Shown here piece after piece: positions 32,435 through 44,099 of a stretch of 64,000 bases of DNA (position 1 is the first letter of the stretch; every line of letters begins with the position of its first letter). The position numbers and the translations under genes are program-made. The notes below the pieces were generated by a model. That model saw only the letters and a list, made by a program, of their open reading frames with translations, was not told the origin of the DNA and did no database searches. This stretch comes from Cricetomys ansorgei. Its lineage: Eukaryota; Chordata; Mammalia; Rodentia; Nesomyidae. Location: assembly GCA_026225945.1 (NCBI GenBank), contig JAMJFZ010001729.1:1-64000 (forward strand), in the 5' to 3' direction.

Positions 32435-32700
32435 CTCCTTTCTTTGAGACAATCTCTCCCTGACTTGGAACTGGCCAAAGAGGCCAGGCCATAGAGCCCT
32501 AGAGATGTCTGTTTCCAGCCCTCGCACTGGGGTTACAAGCACTCCTCACCAGCTCTGGCTTTCTAATGCAGGGCCTTGTGCTTGCGCAGCACTGAGGTGG
32601 ATGAGTCGTCTTTCCAGCAACCCCCCTTTCATGTTGGGGATCAAACTCAGAGTTTCTCACATGCTTAGTGAGTATTCTAGCACTGAACTACATACCCAAC
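32435..32700 (-). repeat. B4/RSINE-like old SINE
   Basis: 'ctgacttggaactggccaaa', 'ggggttacaagcactcctca' and an ID-like end 'gcactgaactacatacccaa'. Resembles 7450-7740. Confidence 0.55.
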
Positions 32701-33030
32701 CAACCCTGGACCCTCCTTTTAAAAAATATTCTCTGCTTTTCCCATGGAAATCCATGGACACTTCTGTTAGGAAAGACTAGAAGCTGGTGTTAAGCCCTGT
32801 TTGCTTAAACCTGTCTCATTTGTGTTAACAATGGGCTTTTCAGAATGGCCATTCTCCTTTATTGGCTTGAAGATCTTTTTCAGCACAGTCTTTTGTTTTA
32901 GTTAAAATTCACAATGCACAAGATAAATTCCAGTGCAGAATCTCAAACGTCTCCACTTCTGACATTTGTGCAGATAATTAGTTTCTTCTTTTTGTTACAT
33001 TCCATTGTCTCTGTTTCACTGGAGAGAAAA
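32701..33030. other. No recognised element
   Basis: Unique-looking spacer. Confidence 0.4.
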
Positions 33031-33037
33031 AAAAATT

Positions 33038-33119
33038 ATATGTGTGTGTGTGTGTGTGTGGTGTATGTGTGTGTGGTGTGTGTGGGTGTGTGTGTGTGTG
33101 GGTGTGGGGTGTGTGGGTG

Positions 33120-33150
<31 letters not shown>

Positions 33151-33368
33151 TGGGTGTGTGTGTGCGTGTGCGTGGTGTGTGTGTGTGTGTGTGGTGTGTG
33201 TGGTGTGTGTGGGTGTGCGTGTGCGTGTGTGTGCGTGCGTGTGTGGTGTGTGTGTGTGTGTGGTGTGTGTGGGTGTGTGTGGGTGTGTGCGTGCGTGTGT
33301 GGTGTGTGTGTGTGTGGTGTGTGTGTGTGGTGTGTGTGGTGTGTGCATGTGTGTGCGTGCGTGTGTGT

Positions 33369-33407
<39 letters not shown>

Positions 33408-33450
33408 TGTGTGTGGTGTGTGGGTGTGTGTGTGCATGTGTGTGCGTGCG

Positions 33451-33481
<31 letters not shown>

Positions 33482-33553
33482 TGTGTGTGGTGTGTGTGGG
33501 TGTGTGTGTGCATGGGTGTGTGTGTGTGCGTGTGTGTGTGCGCGTGCATGTGT
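33038..33553. repeat. Giant (GT)n tract, about 516 bp, with GGTGTG variants
   Basis: Almost entirely alternating GT with periodic G insertions (GGTGTG, GGGTGTG) and CG/CA steps. It is open in all three plus frames as Cys/Val/Gly runs, and in minus frames as His/Thr runs; none of these is a gene. Confidence 0.98.
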
Positions 33554-33559
33554 GTAAAT

Positions 33560-34400
33560 ACATCTTACCTATCCAGATTCCCATCTCTATATCCCGATAT
33601 ATAGTCCCGTGCTGTCCGAGCCTGTGGCCAGTGCTTAGCTGTCATACTCTAGACCTGGTCATCTTACATTCTATTCTTACATCACTTTAGTAACGAATCT
33701 TCCAGAAGAAGACCCAATTAAAAAGAAAATCTTGAGGATAATGAGCATTCGCCCTTCAAACCTCAGTCCCATCGCAGTTGTCAGGGCTATCACCCGTGGG
33801 TGCCCTGATGCTGTTTGAGAGGTCTGATGAATGCTGTCTCTTCTGCAGCTAGACAACACTGGACTTGTGATGGGGAAAGCTTTGCAGAGGGCTCCACTGG
33901 GACATGGTGGAGCTGTGAGTTTTACTCCAGGCCTCTCACTTCGAGATGCTCTACTTTTTTCATATATGTCCCAGGCTTTTGCCATGATTTAATTTCCCAG
34001 AAGAACTTGGCAATCCAAACCAAAAAAAAAAAAAAAAATTGAACTAAATGGAATGTTAGACTTTGCTGAGAGGGGTGTCTGAACACACACACACTCACAC
34101 ACACATATCTCTTAGATGAAATTTTACAGTTATTGTCTTGCTGTGGCTTGCCCCTGACCTATGAAACAGCGACTATTCTTTGAATTGATTTTCAAGGGAG
34201 CCTATTCTATCTCTGACTTTTCTCTAACACTCCAGGACAGAACCTTTGCAGTCTACAGATCATCAGAGGAAGATATTTGACCACTCAGACTGCTGATTGC
34301 TGAGGCTAATAAAATATCTGAGGTTTAATTTATATTTTGTTTCCATCAATACTGAATGTTAATGATCCCTTCTTCCCAGATATCTCAGGTAAAAATGTAT
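33560..34400. other. No recognised element
   Basis: Unique-looking, with an A run at 34021-34038. Confidence 0.4.
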
Positions 34401-34404
34401 AATG

Positions 34405-34550
34405 AAACCAGGCATGGTAGTGCACACCTTTAATGTCAGCACTTGGGAGGCAGAAGCAGGAGGATCTCCATGAGTTCGAGACCAGCCTGGTCTACATAAC
34501 CATTCTAGTACAGTCAGGGCTACCTACAGAGACCTTATCTCAAAAATACA
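34405..34550 (+). repeat. B1 SINE
   Basis: 'ccaggcatggtagtgcacac' to 'gagaccttatctcaaaaata'. Confidence 0.85.
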
Positions 34551-34631
34551 ATAAATTTTTTATAATGAAACATAAATTACCCGTGTTTACCTGTGATTGA
34601 TAGATTTGCCTCCAGCAAGAAGTCAGTTAAC

Positions 34632-34673
<42 letters not shown>
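34632..34673. repeat. (ATT)n microsatellite
   Basis: About 14 TTA units. Confidence 0.95.
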
Positions 34674-34675
<2 letters not shown>

Positions 34676-34714
34676 GCTGTTGTTGTTTTATTGTTATTAT
34701 TGTTGTTTTGTTTT

Positions 34715-34885
34715 GTTTTGTGTGTGTGTGTGTGTGTGTGTGTGTCCATGCATGCATCCACAAGCTGCAGCACCTGTGTGTGAGTCAGAGGACACCTTGG
34801 AGAAATCAGTTCTTTTCTTTCACTACATGGATCCCAAATATCAAACTCAAGTTGTCAGGCTTGATAGCCGAGCCATCTGGTCAGC
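34715..34885 (-). repeat. B3A-type SINE preceded by (TG)n
   Basis: TG run at 34720-34744, then 'agaaatcagttcttttcttt', 'atcaaactcaagttgtcagg', 'gccgagccatctggtcagcc'. Confidence 0.8.
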
Positions 34886-34989
34886 CCTATTTTGGTTTTC
34901 TGAGGTAGGGTCTCATATAGCCCAGGCTGTCCTCTGACCTGAATCAGTGGGTTGTTCTGCAGCGCCACGTTCATAAGGAGGTCCAGGGA

Positions 34990-35400
34990 TGAGACATAAA
35001 GAGGACAGGAAAGTTTAGGACCAGGAGATCTTGCACAAGCTGACAGTTCATGCAAGCACGTTTATTAGAAGTACAGCGTCTTACATACAGTTTCCAGGGG
35101 AAATGGGAAAAGTCAGCAAAAAGCCATCACACAATGGATGAGGTCAGCAGGAAGCTAGTCACAAAGGGAACAGCAGGATCGATATCTCAAGTGTGTCACA
35201 GATTGAGCACACAGCAGCCTAGGGACTGATAACCATAGCCCTTCCTTTTCGAGGGAGGAGTTGGGCTGGCTAACAGGATCTTAAGTCAAAGATCCCCCAA
35301 GGCTCTACCCACAGGCCATGACTGGCCCTGGTCCTGGTTTTAGAAGAAGAACTACATTCCTTTTTCATACATCAGGACCTCAGGAAAAAGCTTGGATTGG
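34990..35400 (-). other. Possible retroelement fragment
   Basis: 'caagcacgtttattagaagt' contains a minus-strand AATAAA, and the block has an even, non-SINE composition suggestive of an LTR. I do not recognise the family. Confidence 0.25.
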
Positions 35401-35628
35401 CCTGGCTCCCACCAGTTCCCAAACTCTTTAACCAAAGATGACACTGAGTTTTTGATATGCATCTGCATCCCAGAAAACTAGTCAAGTGATTCATCTGTTC
35501 TTTCTTTCTCTTTCCCTTTCTTGCTTACTTACTCCATCATAGTAATGGAGACATGGACACATGGACACACATGGTAAAAATTACAGGCTTACACATGCAT
35601 GGCAGGTGCTCTATCACTGGGCTCTTCC
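35401..35628. other. No recognised element
   Basis: Spacer without recognised content. Confidence 0.4.
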
Positions 35629-35715
35629 TGTCTGTCTAACAGAGGAAGGTGGAACTTTCTCTTCCAGTAGATATCACCGAGAGCCTCTATAGGTTATTAT
35701 TTATTATTTGTGTGT
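35629..35715 (+). repeat. Left arm of an 87-bp inverted duplication
   Basis: Reverse complement of 36520-36606 with about five mismatches. Includes 'aactttctcttccagtag' and 'ggttattatttattatttgt'. Confidence 0.85.
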
Positions 35716-36221
35716 TCATATGTGTGCCTGGACCTTTTCCTGAAGTCCTGATGTATGGAGAAGGAATGCAGTTCCTCATCTAAAGCCAGGAGCATGCTTG
35801 ACAAGTATCCTCATAGTTGCTAACTTCAATATGTAGGGTTTGGACTAGGAGAAATTATGCAAGAGTTAATTCTGTGTACTGCCTATTACCCTGCTGTAAA
35901 AGAGTCCTGAAAGAAAAAACTTATATTCTCTGTAGTTCTCAGGTCATTTGATTCCTTTTCATAAATTCCAATTATCTGTTAAAGTATTTATTTATTTTCT
36001 TTGATCGTTTTAAGTAATTATAGTTATTTAGAGCCCTTGTCTTATTGCTCCAATAACAACTTCATTACCGGGTCTGTTTATATTGTCTGTTTATTCCCTT
36101 GATTATCAGCACCATTCTCCTACTCGTTTGTATACCTAGAGACTCTGGTCTCTGTCATAGAGTACAAGTACTTGTAGAATCAATAAAAAATATCCATAAG
36201 CACCTATATATAAAAGACCTT
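35716..36221. other. No recognised element
   Basis: AT-rich spacer between the arms. Confidence 0.4.
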
Positions 36222-36540
36222 CAGGGACTGGAGAGATCACTCAGCTGATATAGTGCGGGCTCTGCAAGCACAAAGACCTGAGTTCAGATCCCCAGCACTT
36301 ATATAAAAAGTCAAGTGTGGTGGCATGTTCCTGTAATCCCAGCGTTGGGGAAGAGGAGACAGGAGGGTCCCTTAGGCTTGCTGGCAGCCAGTCAAGCCAA
36401 TCAGTGAATTCCAGGTTAAGTGAAGGACCCTATCTAAAAACACAAGATGGAGACACTGACCTCTGGTCTCCACTTATATGTGCTCACACATGCACACACA
36501 TGAACACCTACATATCCACATACACAAATAATAAATAATA
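36222..36540 (+). repeat. B4-type composite SINE
   Basis: Head 'gggactggagagatcactca', B1-like middle 'gtgtggtggcatgttcctgt', 'ggaccctatctaaaaacaca' and an A/T-rich tail 'aaataataaataataa'. Confidence 0.75.
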
Positions 36541-36606
36541 ACCTACAGAGGCTCTCGGTGACACCTACTGGAAGAGAAAGTTCCCCCTTCCTCTGTTGGA
36601 CAGACA
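36520..36606 (-). repeat. Right arm of the 87-bp inverted duplication
   Basis: Consists of the tail end of the B4-type SINE plus about 65 bases of its 3' flank. Because the arm is continuous with a complete SINE here, this is the more likely source copy. Confidence 0.8.
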
Positions 36607-36914
36607 AAATGAGGGACTGATTGCCTCAAGCTAAGTAGGAAAAACTGAAGCCGAGCAGGAGAGCAGTTCTTGGGGCATCTGGTTGACCTCTGGTGCATTT
36701 CTGTTTTTAGGCTGGGGTTTCCCTTGGCTTTTGACTGAAAGCCGAATGGTTTCCTGTCTCTCTGCAGAAGATTCACGGGTGAACATGTGTAAATGCACAT
36801 ACCAAAAATTTGTAAAACAGAAGAATATACAACCAAATTGATACTCCAATGCAATATAAGGCAATTAGAACAAAGGGGAAATATTTACATGACAATGAGT
36901 AAAACTCACAGGTA
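36607..36914. other. No recognised element
   Basis: Unique-looking spacer. Confidence 0.4.
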
Positions 36915-37035
36915 GGCCAGGCATGGTGGCACACACCTTTAATCCCAGCACTTGAGAGGCAGCAGCAAGCAGATCTCTGAGTTTCAGGCCAGCCAGGATT
37001 GCATAGTGAACTCCAGACTCAAAAGACAAAACAAA
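36915..37035 (+). repeat. B1 SINE
   Basis: 'ggccaggcatggtggcacac' to 'catagtgaactccagactca'; shortened 3' end. Confidence 0.85.
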
Positions 37036-37084
37036 AATGAAAACAACAAAAGACTCACAGGCAGATAACCTTAAACTGATTTGT

Positions 37085-37290
37085 TTTTTTCTTTTTAAAG
37101 AAGAGGTCTCATAGATTGACCTTAAATTCACTATCCAGCCAATAATGACTTTGAATTTCTGACTTTTCCTGTTTCCACCTCTCCATTGTTGGTTACAGGA
37201 ATGTGCTACCACACCAAGTTTCTTCGGTGTGTACCCAGGATAGAAGCGATGGCTTCACACACTCTACCAAGTGAATAATATCCCCAACCC
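37085..37290 (-). repeat. B4-type SINE
   Basis: B1-like 'aatgactttgaatttctgac' and 'ttggttacaggaatgtgcta', followed by the ID-like end 'cactctaccaagtgaataat'. Confidence 0.65.
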
Positions 37291-38105
37291 TCCAACCAAT
37301 TCCTATAGAGACAATAGACTGAGGTATAATCTTGATTAAAGAGAGGTTTGAACAATCTTGTAGTTAACTGTCATTTGCTGATATATATAAAATAGTTCAT
37401 TGTTAAAAATAAAAAATGATCTGGGGACGTTTGTATAAATATAAATGTGGCTTGAAGGATTGGTTTAAAAAAACTCACATTATGGATGGTGGTGACTTAC
37501 ATGATGAAATTAAAATACGTTATATTTCCTGTGATAATAATCTATCACACATGATCCATACACAATGCTTAAACACAGCGTGTAAAATCGAATTCAGTCA
37601 TCTTTCGTAATTTGCTGACTTTCAGCCTGGAAACCACAGCTCTACCCACATTTTTCTATTTTGTCATTACTAAGGTGTATTTGTCAAGGCAGGAATATGG
37701 AATACATTTTAACTAATAATGTGTCAGCTTAATTTATAGATCTTAAGTGCTTACAAATTAGGGTGTGAACTTCCATTTGTACTCTTGCCAAGGGTCCCAT
37801 GAACGCTAGAGACTAACTTGAGAGCAGCACCCAGCCACAAGTATATTCCAGAACCAGGAAGCTGCTAAGAACTGCAGACAAGTAAGCCTGGTTTAAGGAC
37901 AATAGCCCATTAACAGGGGGGCCAGCTGGGGCTAGGAATTGTTCTGGAGAGGAGGTCATAGTCCCTGGAGCTGGAATGTAGTCCAAGGAGGTGGGCTCAG
38001 GGCCAGTGAAGGACAGTTGGAGCTACAGGTCAGAGGGTTCAGAGGGAGAGACACCCCCCACTCCTCAGGCCAGAAAAAAGGGAGATAGGTGTCAAAATAA
38101 AGAAT
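37291..38105. other. No recognised element
   Basis: AT-rich unique-looking sequence. Confidence 0.4.
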
Positions 38106-38106
38106 C

Positions 38107-38262
38107 AGCTGCAGCAGCACCTGGGGGCATGCACCTTTAATCCTAGCGCTCAGGAGGCAGAGGCGGGCAGTTCTCTGTGATTTCAAGGTCAAATTGATCT
38201 ACATGGTGAAGTTTTAGAACAGCCAGGACTACATAATAGAGAGACCCCATCTCAAGAAAATA
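38107..38262 (+). repeat. B1 SINE
   Basis: 'cacctgggggcatgcacctt' to 'agagagaccccatctcaaga'. Confidence 0.85.
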
Positions 38263-38470
38263 AAGAATGAGCTGCAAGGAGAGACTTGGGGCCTATTGGC
38301 AAAGATAGAAGACAGAGCAGGCTTCCCTACAGAGGCCAGAGAAATAGGTGGAACCTGAGCTGGAAAGGAGAGACTCTGGCAGGAGCAAGCAGGGTCACAG
38401 AGGATGCTGGGCTGGCAGACAGGCCCAAGGAATCATGTGCAAGCAGGTGCTGGCAAAGGGCAAGAGTTGG

Positions 38471-38690
38471 GGGGCTGGCAAGATGGCTCAGTGGGTAAAG
38501 CTCTTGTTTCACAAACCTGAAAACCTGTTAGATCCTGAGAACCCATATAAACTTTGGGAAAGAGAGAATCAACTCCACAAAGTTGTCCTCCGACCTCCAC
38601 ATGTGTGTCATGACATGTGTGCACCTGCTCTCACATATCATACACACACACAAACACACACATACACATGCAGTGTTATTTTTTTAATTT
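38471..38690 (+). repeat. B3A-type SINE
   Basis: 'gggctggcaagatggctcag' head, 'caaagttgtcctccgacctc' middle, CA-rich tail. Confidence 0.85.
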
Positions 38691-38699
38691 AAAGAAAGA

Positions 38700-40370
38700 A
38701 TAGTGTTGGTTTGGGTTCAGACCCTTGGGCTGTGACTGGACTGAGGGAAAGAGCAAATCAGTAGATAAGAGAAGCCTCATTCTCTCTGAATGAAACGAGG
38801 ACATGACTGCTCCTAGGTATGGCTGAGGAGAAGGTTTTTATTGTAGATATAAAGGAGAGAACAGCCAGAGGCATCTGGAAGAGTCCAGACTGAACATGGC
38901 CAGCAGAATAGACCGGGACAATGGGGTGAGGGGGAGTAGGGTGAGAGAGGAAGAGAGAGGACCAAGATAGGAGAAGAACCAGGAAGCCAAAGGAACAAAG
39001 GGAGAGAGAAGAACCAAGAGAGGAACTAAGAGAGTGTGTGGCAAAAATGGCCGGGTTGTATAGGAATCAGAAGCTGGGGGAAGGGAAGCATAGCTTGGGC
39101 TGGAGAGGTTTAGGATAGGAGCGGGGTGAGGTGGGGTGGGGTGAGGGATTGGGGTGTGGGGTGAGAAGTGCTGAGAGGAGACAGAACTCTGTAACTGGTA
39201 CTTGTGATACTGAGAGAGCCTTCACCCAGCATCCGCTTTGGTGTGTTAATAAACACCTCAGTTAGCCATGCGCTCCAGTTTCTTTGGGACCTAACACTCT
39301 CCGTGCTAGGAGCAGCTACCCTCACGGTGCCCACTTCCACAGCAGAGTGTAGCCTGGGTGGGAGAAGGCAGGATTGACCACTCCTGGCTCTTTGCATGAG
39401 ATCTAATGGGCAACTAGTGAAGACATGGGCAGGTTAGTTCTCCCTGAATTCTGGGAGGAGTGTCCACCCTCAAGTGAAACAGCAACTTTGACTCCCTTCT
39501 CCTCCTTTCACTGAAAGAAGGTCTTGGGTCAAATTTTTGAAAGTTGGGAAGAAACGGGGACTAAGTCCCAAAGGACTGGTAGTGCACAGTAGTTCACTGT
39601 CTGTCGTCCTCTCTCTGGTTCTTGCCTCTGGGGATTCACTCCATTCATTCTTTCCTGAGCTGACCTGGAGGGAGGAGGGGATCCACACACACTGTAATTC
39701 TAGCCAGAGGACTTCTTTCCATTGTGTCTGACCTCCCAGAGGCAATTGACTCTCAAGTTCTTTTTCCTCCCTGGGTCAGACACGGAAGACTAAGTTGGAC
39801 ATTTCCCAATGGAAACTGACTACATTGCTGGAGGAAATGTTACATCAAAAGCATGATAGTACAAGACCACAGGGATGGATGAGGCCAACGGGAATCATTT
39901 TTTATTCGGACAGAATTGAATTCAGCCTCAGGAGATTCAGCTGGCCCTGGTGAAGATGCCAGGTCATTTCTCAAAGACCCAGCCTTGCGTGGCTGAGCAA
40001 TTCATCGGGGCATGAACAAATGAATTCAGGATGTTGGGGGCCTCAGCTGTCTCTTGGCCTTGGGCTGAGATGCTGGGATGAGCCAGCTTGATTCCCAAGG
40101 AAGGGTCGAGAACTAACAATACTAATTGGGTCTAGTGGTGTGCTTTTGAGCTCTCATTTAATTCTCTCAACAAGCATAATGGGCTAAACTTTGGCTGATG
40201 TGAGGGTACAGGTGAGATCTTTCCTGCTTCACCAGGTTCCAAATGAGTATCAAAGAGATTGAGATGTCCTCAAGAAAAAATAAATAAAACAATTAACTCG
40301 CTTCATAGGTGGGAGGTAGATGTATTCAGATCTATGTAGAAGAACAGGCCACTGCTACAATTTGGACCTC
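38700..40370. other. No gene; purine-rich stretch and a G-run cluster at 39122-39161
   Basis: 38820-39060 is strongly purine-biased on the plus strand. 39122-39161 holds seven G runs in 40 bases. No coding exon or nameable repeat. Confidence 0.45.
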
Positions 40371-40575
40371 AAATGTCCCTCCAAGACCCAGTGACAGCTA
40401 ATCTTGGTTGACTGGCACACATGGAAAGATGGAACTTCAACTAAGGAATTACCAACATCAAATTGACCTGTAGGCACGTCTGTGGGGCATTCTCTTGATT
40501 GTTATCTGGTATGGGAGGACCCAGCCCAATGGAAGAAGCACTATCCCAAGGCAGGTGGGCCTGGACTGTATAAAA

Positions 40576-40741
40576 TAGCCAGCAGAGGGCAGCAGAGATA
40601 ACTCAGAGGCTAAGTGCTCTTTGCTTTCATAGCATCCACAGGACCATTCACAACCACCTGTAACTATGGCTCCAGAGGATCTGACACCCTCTTCTGATGT
40701 CTTCAAGCTCAAACACACATAATACACATACATAAAGTCAA

Positions 40742-40788
<47 letters not shown>

Positions 40789-40790
40789 TC
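40576..40790 (+). repeat. B3-type SINE ending in (CA)n
   Basis: 'gcagcagagataactcagag' head, 'accacctgtaactatggctc', then a CA array at 40749-40787. Confidence 0.8.
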
Positions 40791-40799
40791 TTTTAAAGG

Positions 40800-41042
40800 G
40801 ATGGAGAGTTGGCTAAGCAGTTAAGAGCACTTGCTCTTGTGGAGGACCCAGGTTGGATTCCCAACACCCATATGGTGGCTCACAAACATCTGTAACTCTA
40901 AGTCCCGGCTATCTAAGGGTTTTTTGGGCACCAAGCAGGCACATGTTGCACATACATACATACATGCAGGCAAAATACTCATACATATAAATCTTTTTTA
41001 AAAAAATAAAAGAAAGGAAGGAAGGAAGGAAGGAAGGGAGAG
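40800..41042 (+). repeat. B3-type SINE ending in (GGAA)n
   Basis: 'ggatggagagttggctaagc' head, 'ggattcccaacacccatatg', tail into GGAA units at 41012-41040. Confidence 0.85.
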
Positions 41043-41215
41043 AAAAAGAGCCTAGGACTTCAAGACACTCAGCAGCCTTCCTCCGTGGTCTCTGCTTCAG
41101 TTCATGCCTGGCATCCCTTGATGGTGGAGTCTAACCTGTAAGCTAAAATAAGCTCTTTGCTCCCTAAGTTCCTTTTGGTCATGGCATTTGTCACATCAAT
41201 AGAAAGTAAACTAAG

Positions 41216-41350
41216 CCGGGCAGTGGTGGTGCACACCTTTAATCTCAGCATTTGGGAGGCAGAGGCAGGCAGATCTCTGTGATTTTGAGGTCTTCAGAGT
41301 GAGGTCTAGGACAACCAGAGTTACAACAGAGAAACCCTGTCTCAAAAAGG
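41216..41350 (+). repeat. B1 SINE
   Basis: 'gccgggcagtggtggtgcac' to 'gttacaacagagaaaccctg'. Confidence 0.9.
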
Positions 41351-41355
41351 GGGAG

Positions 41356-41422
41356 GGAGAGGAAGGAAGGAAGGAAGGAAGGAAGGAAGGAAGGAAGGAA
41401 GGAAGGAAGGAAGGAAGGAAGC
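41356..41422. repeat. (GGAA)n microsatellite
   Basis: About 16 units on the tail of the preceding B1. Confidence 0.95.
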
Positions 41423-41436
41423 TAAAACAGCCTATG

Positions 41437-41868
41437 TTGAAGGTTTGCTGTCCAGTGTGGCAATTTTGGGAGGGACTGTGGTCTGCATCCAGGCTGTCTC
41501 CCAAGGGCTCATGTATTTTAAATAAAGATAAGGGCTCTAGCATAGTGCTCTTGGGAAATGATGAGAACCTTAAGAGGTGGGGCCAAGGAGGAGGTTTATG
41601 ATACTGGGGATCCCTTCAAAGAGGATAGTGGGGTTCCACTCCATTCTCTCTTTTTAACTATGCATAGGAGAAAGGTTCTTCCCAGCTATACTTTTCCTTC
41701 CATAGATCTGCCCATCATTACATGCTACCTTGCCGTAGACCCAAATGCAACAGGCCCACCAAACCATGGACCAAAATCTCCAAATCGTAAGCCAAAATAA
41801 ACCTTTTCATTTGTAAGTTGGATCACTCAAGCATTTTGATACAGTAAAGGGAAGCTGACTCACACAGA
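41437..41868 (+). mobile_element. MaLR LTR (MST/MLT1-like)
   Basis: 'caagggctcatgtatttt', 'aagccaaaataaaccttttc' (polyadenylation signal) and 'gggaagctgactcacaca' are hallmarks of mammalian MaLR LTRs. Confidence 0.7.
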
Positions 41869-42294
41869 AGATGGTGAAACCTCTAAGAGATGGGGTCAGA
41901 TGGAAGGTCGTTATGTTATTGGTAATGGGCCCTTGAAGGGGAGTATGGGATCTTGATTCTGTCTTCCTGCTTCTCAATTTGGCTTCCTGGCTATGAGTTG
42001 AGTGGTTTTACTGTCATGTGCTCCTCGGTGATATGCTGCCCGACCACCACCCTAAGTGCAAGGGGGCCAAATCAGTCAGGACAAAACTTCTAAAAGTGTA
42101 AGTCAAAATAAATGTTTTCTCTTTATAAGTTGACTATCTCAAATACTTGAGATTTTTGTTTATTTCTCTTTGTTTTGTTTACTGTACTCAGGATGGAATA
42201 ACCTAGGGCCTTGTGCATCCTAGGCAAATGCTCTACCATTCAGTATATCTCCAGCCCCAGGTATTTGATATAGTAACAGAGAGTTAACACAGCA
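41869..42294 (+). mobile_element. Second MaLR LTR, interrupted by an ID/B4-like piece
   Basis: 'gaaacctctaagagatgggg', 'aagtcaaaataaatgttttc' and the end 'acagagagttaacacag'. 42145-42262 is an inserted antisense ID/B4-like fragment ('gccttgtgcatcctaggcaa'). Confidence 0.65.
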
Positions 42295-42309
42295 CTGATC
42301 AAAGTACAG

Positions 42310-42905
42310 ATTGAAGAGGGCAGGTGACATCACCCAGTGATGGTGAGGGCATGGCAACGAAGGGACTGTTACATACTGTTGATGGGGGTATGGTTGTGAG
42401 TGCGTTCTTTTGGAGACATTATGGTGATGTTATTAAACAATTCAATTGCACACACATATTCTGTGACACAGCGATTTCATTGCCAGGAATTCATTCTATA
42501 AATTTACAAATATGCAGAGGTTCGTAGCAAGGACATTCATTGCAGCATTGTTTATGACGGTAAAACAGTGGAAACAATGTCCATCTGTGGGGGCTGATTG
42601 AGTAAAAACAGGGATAATAAAAAGAACTGGCTGTCCACGTGCAGACACGGAGAGTTGCACATGGCAAATTGAAAGCAAACTACAAGAGTCTTGTGATACT
42701 ATCCTGTTTGTAGCTTTCTGATAAAAAAATTTCTCCTGTGCATTGGATAGAAATGATAAACATCTGGAATGATGCATGCACACACATAAACTACAAATCC
42801 TGGCGACCACGGAGGGAACTTCACTTTGTGTTTTGCGGTTTTTCATTGTTGCTTTTAACTTACTTTCGTGAATGTGCATTACATGTTACTTTTAAAACAC
42901 AAACA
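42310..42905 (+). mobile_element. Ancient L1 (L1M-type) 3' end
   Basis: 'gggactgttacatactgttg', 'attgccaggaattcattcta', 'cattgcagcattgtttatga' and a 3'-UTR-like end 'gtgcattacatgttactttt'. Confidence 0.75.
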
Positions 42906-43655
42906 AGTTCAAGAAGGAAGGAGGGACCAATGAGACGGTAATTCATCAAAAAGGGACCAAGGGATTTACTGAGTTTATCACTAGAAGGCAAGCTCAGTGA
43001 AATGGCCTGATGGGTGATAAGAAGCTGGGGAAGAGCTGATTGATAGACTTTGGCCACATGGGCTTGCTGCTCTCTGCTGCTAAACTGGAATTCCTTGGGA
43101 CTTACACGGTTCTGCTGTAGGACTTCCAGTAACATGGCAAATGGCAGAGAATGGTTTCCTTCCCCACCAAGAGCAGATGGCTCGGTTGTCCAAGCAGACG
43201 GAGGAGAGCGGTACACCCGGAGCCACTGCAGGGGTTTGCACCCTGAGAAAGGCTCAGATCAGCTGAAGCTGACTGCAGCTGCTCTAGCCAGTCTCTGTCC
43301 CCGCTAATGGCAGGATGGAGCTCCAGCTTGATTACCACCAAGTCTTGGCCCAGGAGTCTTAGCACAGTGGCAGTGATGGCAGAGTTGCAGGTATCCAGTG
43401 AGAGTGGAAGGAAGCAATCCTAACTCTGGGTCAGGATTGTAGCAGGAAAAGGCAAGCTTAAAGAATCCCAGAAAGTTACTAGATACCAGGATGTCTGAGA
43501 CCTTAAGTTTTAAAATTAATGATAACCGGATTCCACTCACTCATCTGAAACTGAGTTCTTCCTGCATGGAAGACACAGTATCAAGCATAAGTAATAATAT
43601 ACCAAGCAAGATAAACATGGGATTTATTAGGTTGAATTAAATGAAAATACAATTG
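42906..43655. other. No recognised element
   Basis: Unique-looking, with several overlapping short frames but no splice-consistent coding signal. Confidence 0.4.
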
Positions 43656-43658
43656 TTG

Positions 43659-43852
43659 GGGGCTGGAGAGATGGCTCAGTGGTTAAGAGCATTGGCTGCT
43701 CTTCCAGAGGACCTGGGTTCAATTCCCAACTCCCACATGGCAGATTACAACTGTCTGTAATCCAGCTCCAAGTGATTTGGAACTTTCACACAGGCATACA
43801 TGCAGGTACAATACCAATGCACATAAAATAAAAATAAATCATTTAAAAAAAG
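43659..43852 (+). repeat. B2/B3-type SINE, well preserved
   Basis: 'gggctggagagatggctcag' head is consensus; ends in 'aaaataaaaataaatc'. Confidence 0.9.
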
Positions 43853-44099
43853 AAAATACAACTGTAAATATCCAGCATTTTGGAGCCCATAAAAATGACA
43901 ATTTCTTATGGATTGATATAAATACATTCTGACAAGAGAAAAAAATCTATTACCCAGTTAATGGCTTAATTACAATTGTGAGAAAGAACAATGAAGAAGC
44001 AATCAAATTGGATCCAGTTTTGTACTTGTGTACACATGCATTCGCCTGCACATTGGTAGTCAAGAAATATTTCCCTTTCCCTTTAAGAAAGTTAATTCT

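Larger units (their letters stand above)
40380..41215 (+). mobile_element. MaLR-like LTR split by two B3 SINEs
   Basis: Left piece 40380-40575 ('gattgttatctggtatggga', 'aggcaggtgggcctggactg'). Right piece 41043-41215 ('ctccgtggtctctgcttcag', 'ttttggtcatggcatttgtc', 'aatagaaagtaaactaa') matches the 3' end of the same rodent LTR group. Confidence 0.7.

Noticed and set aside
33005..33690. Long Cys/Val and His/Thr open frames (170-258 codons)
   Set aside because: They are the GT/CA microsatellite read in every frame; no gene.
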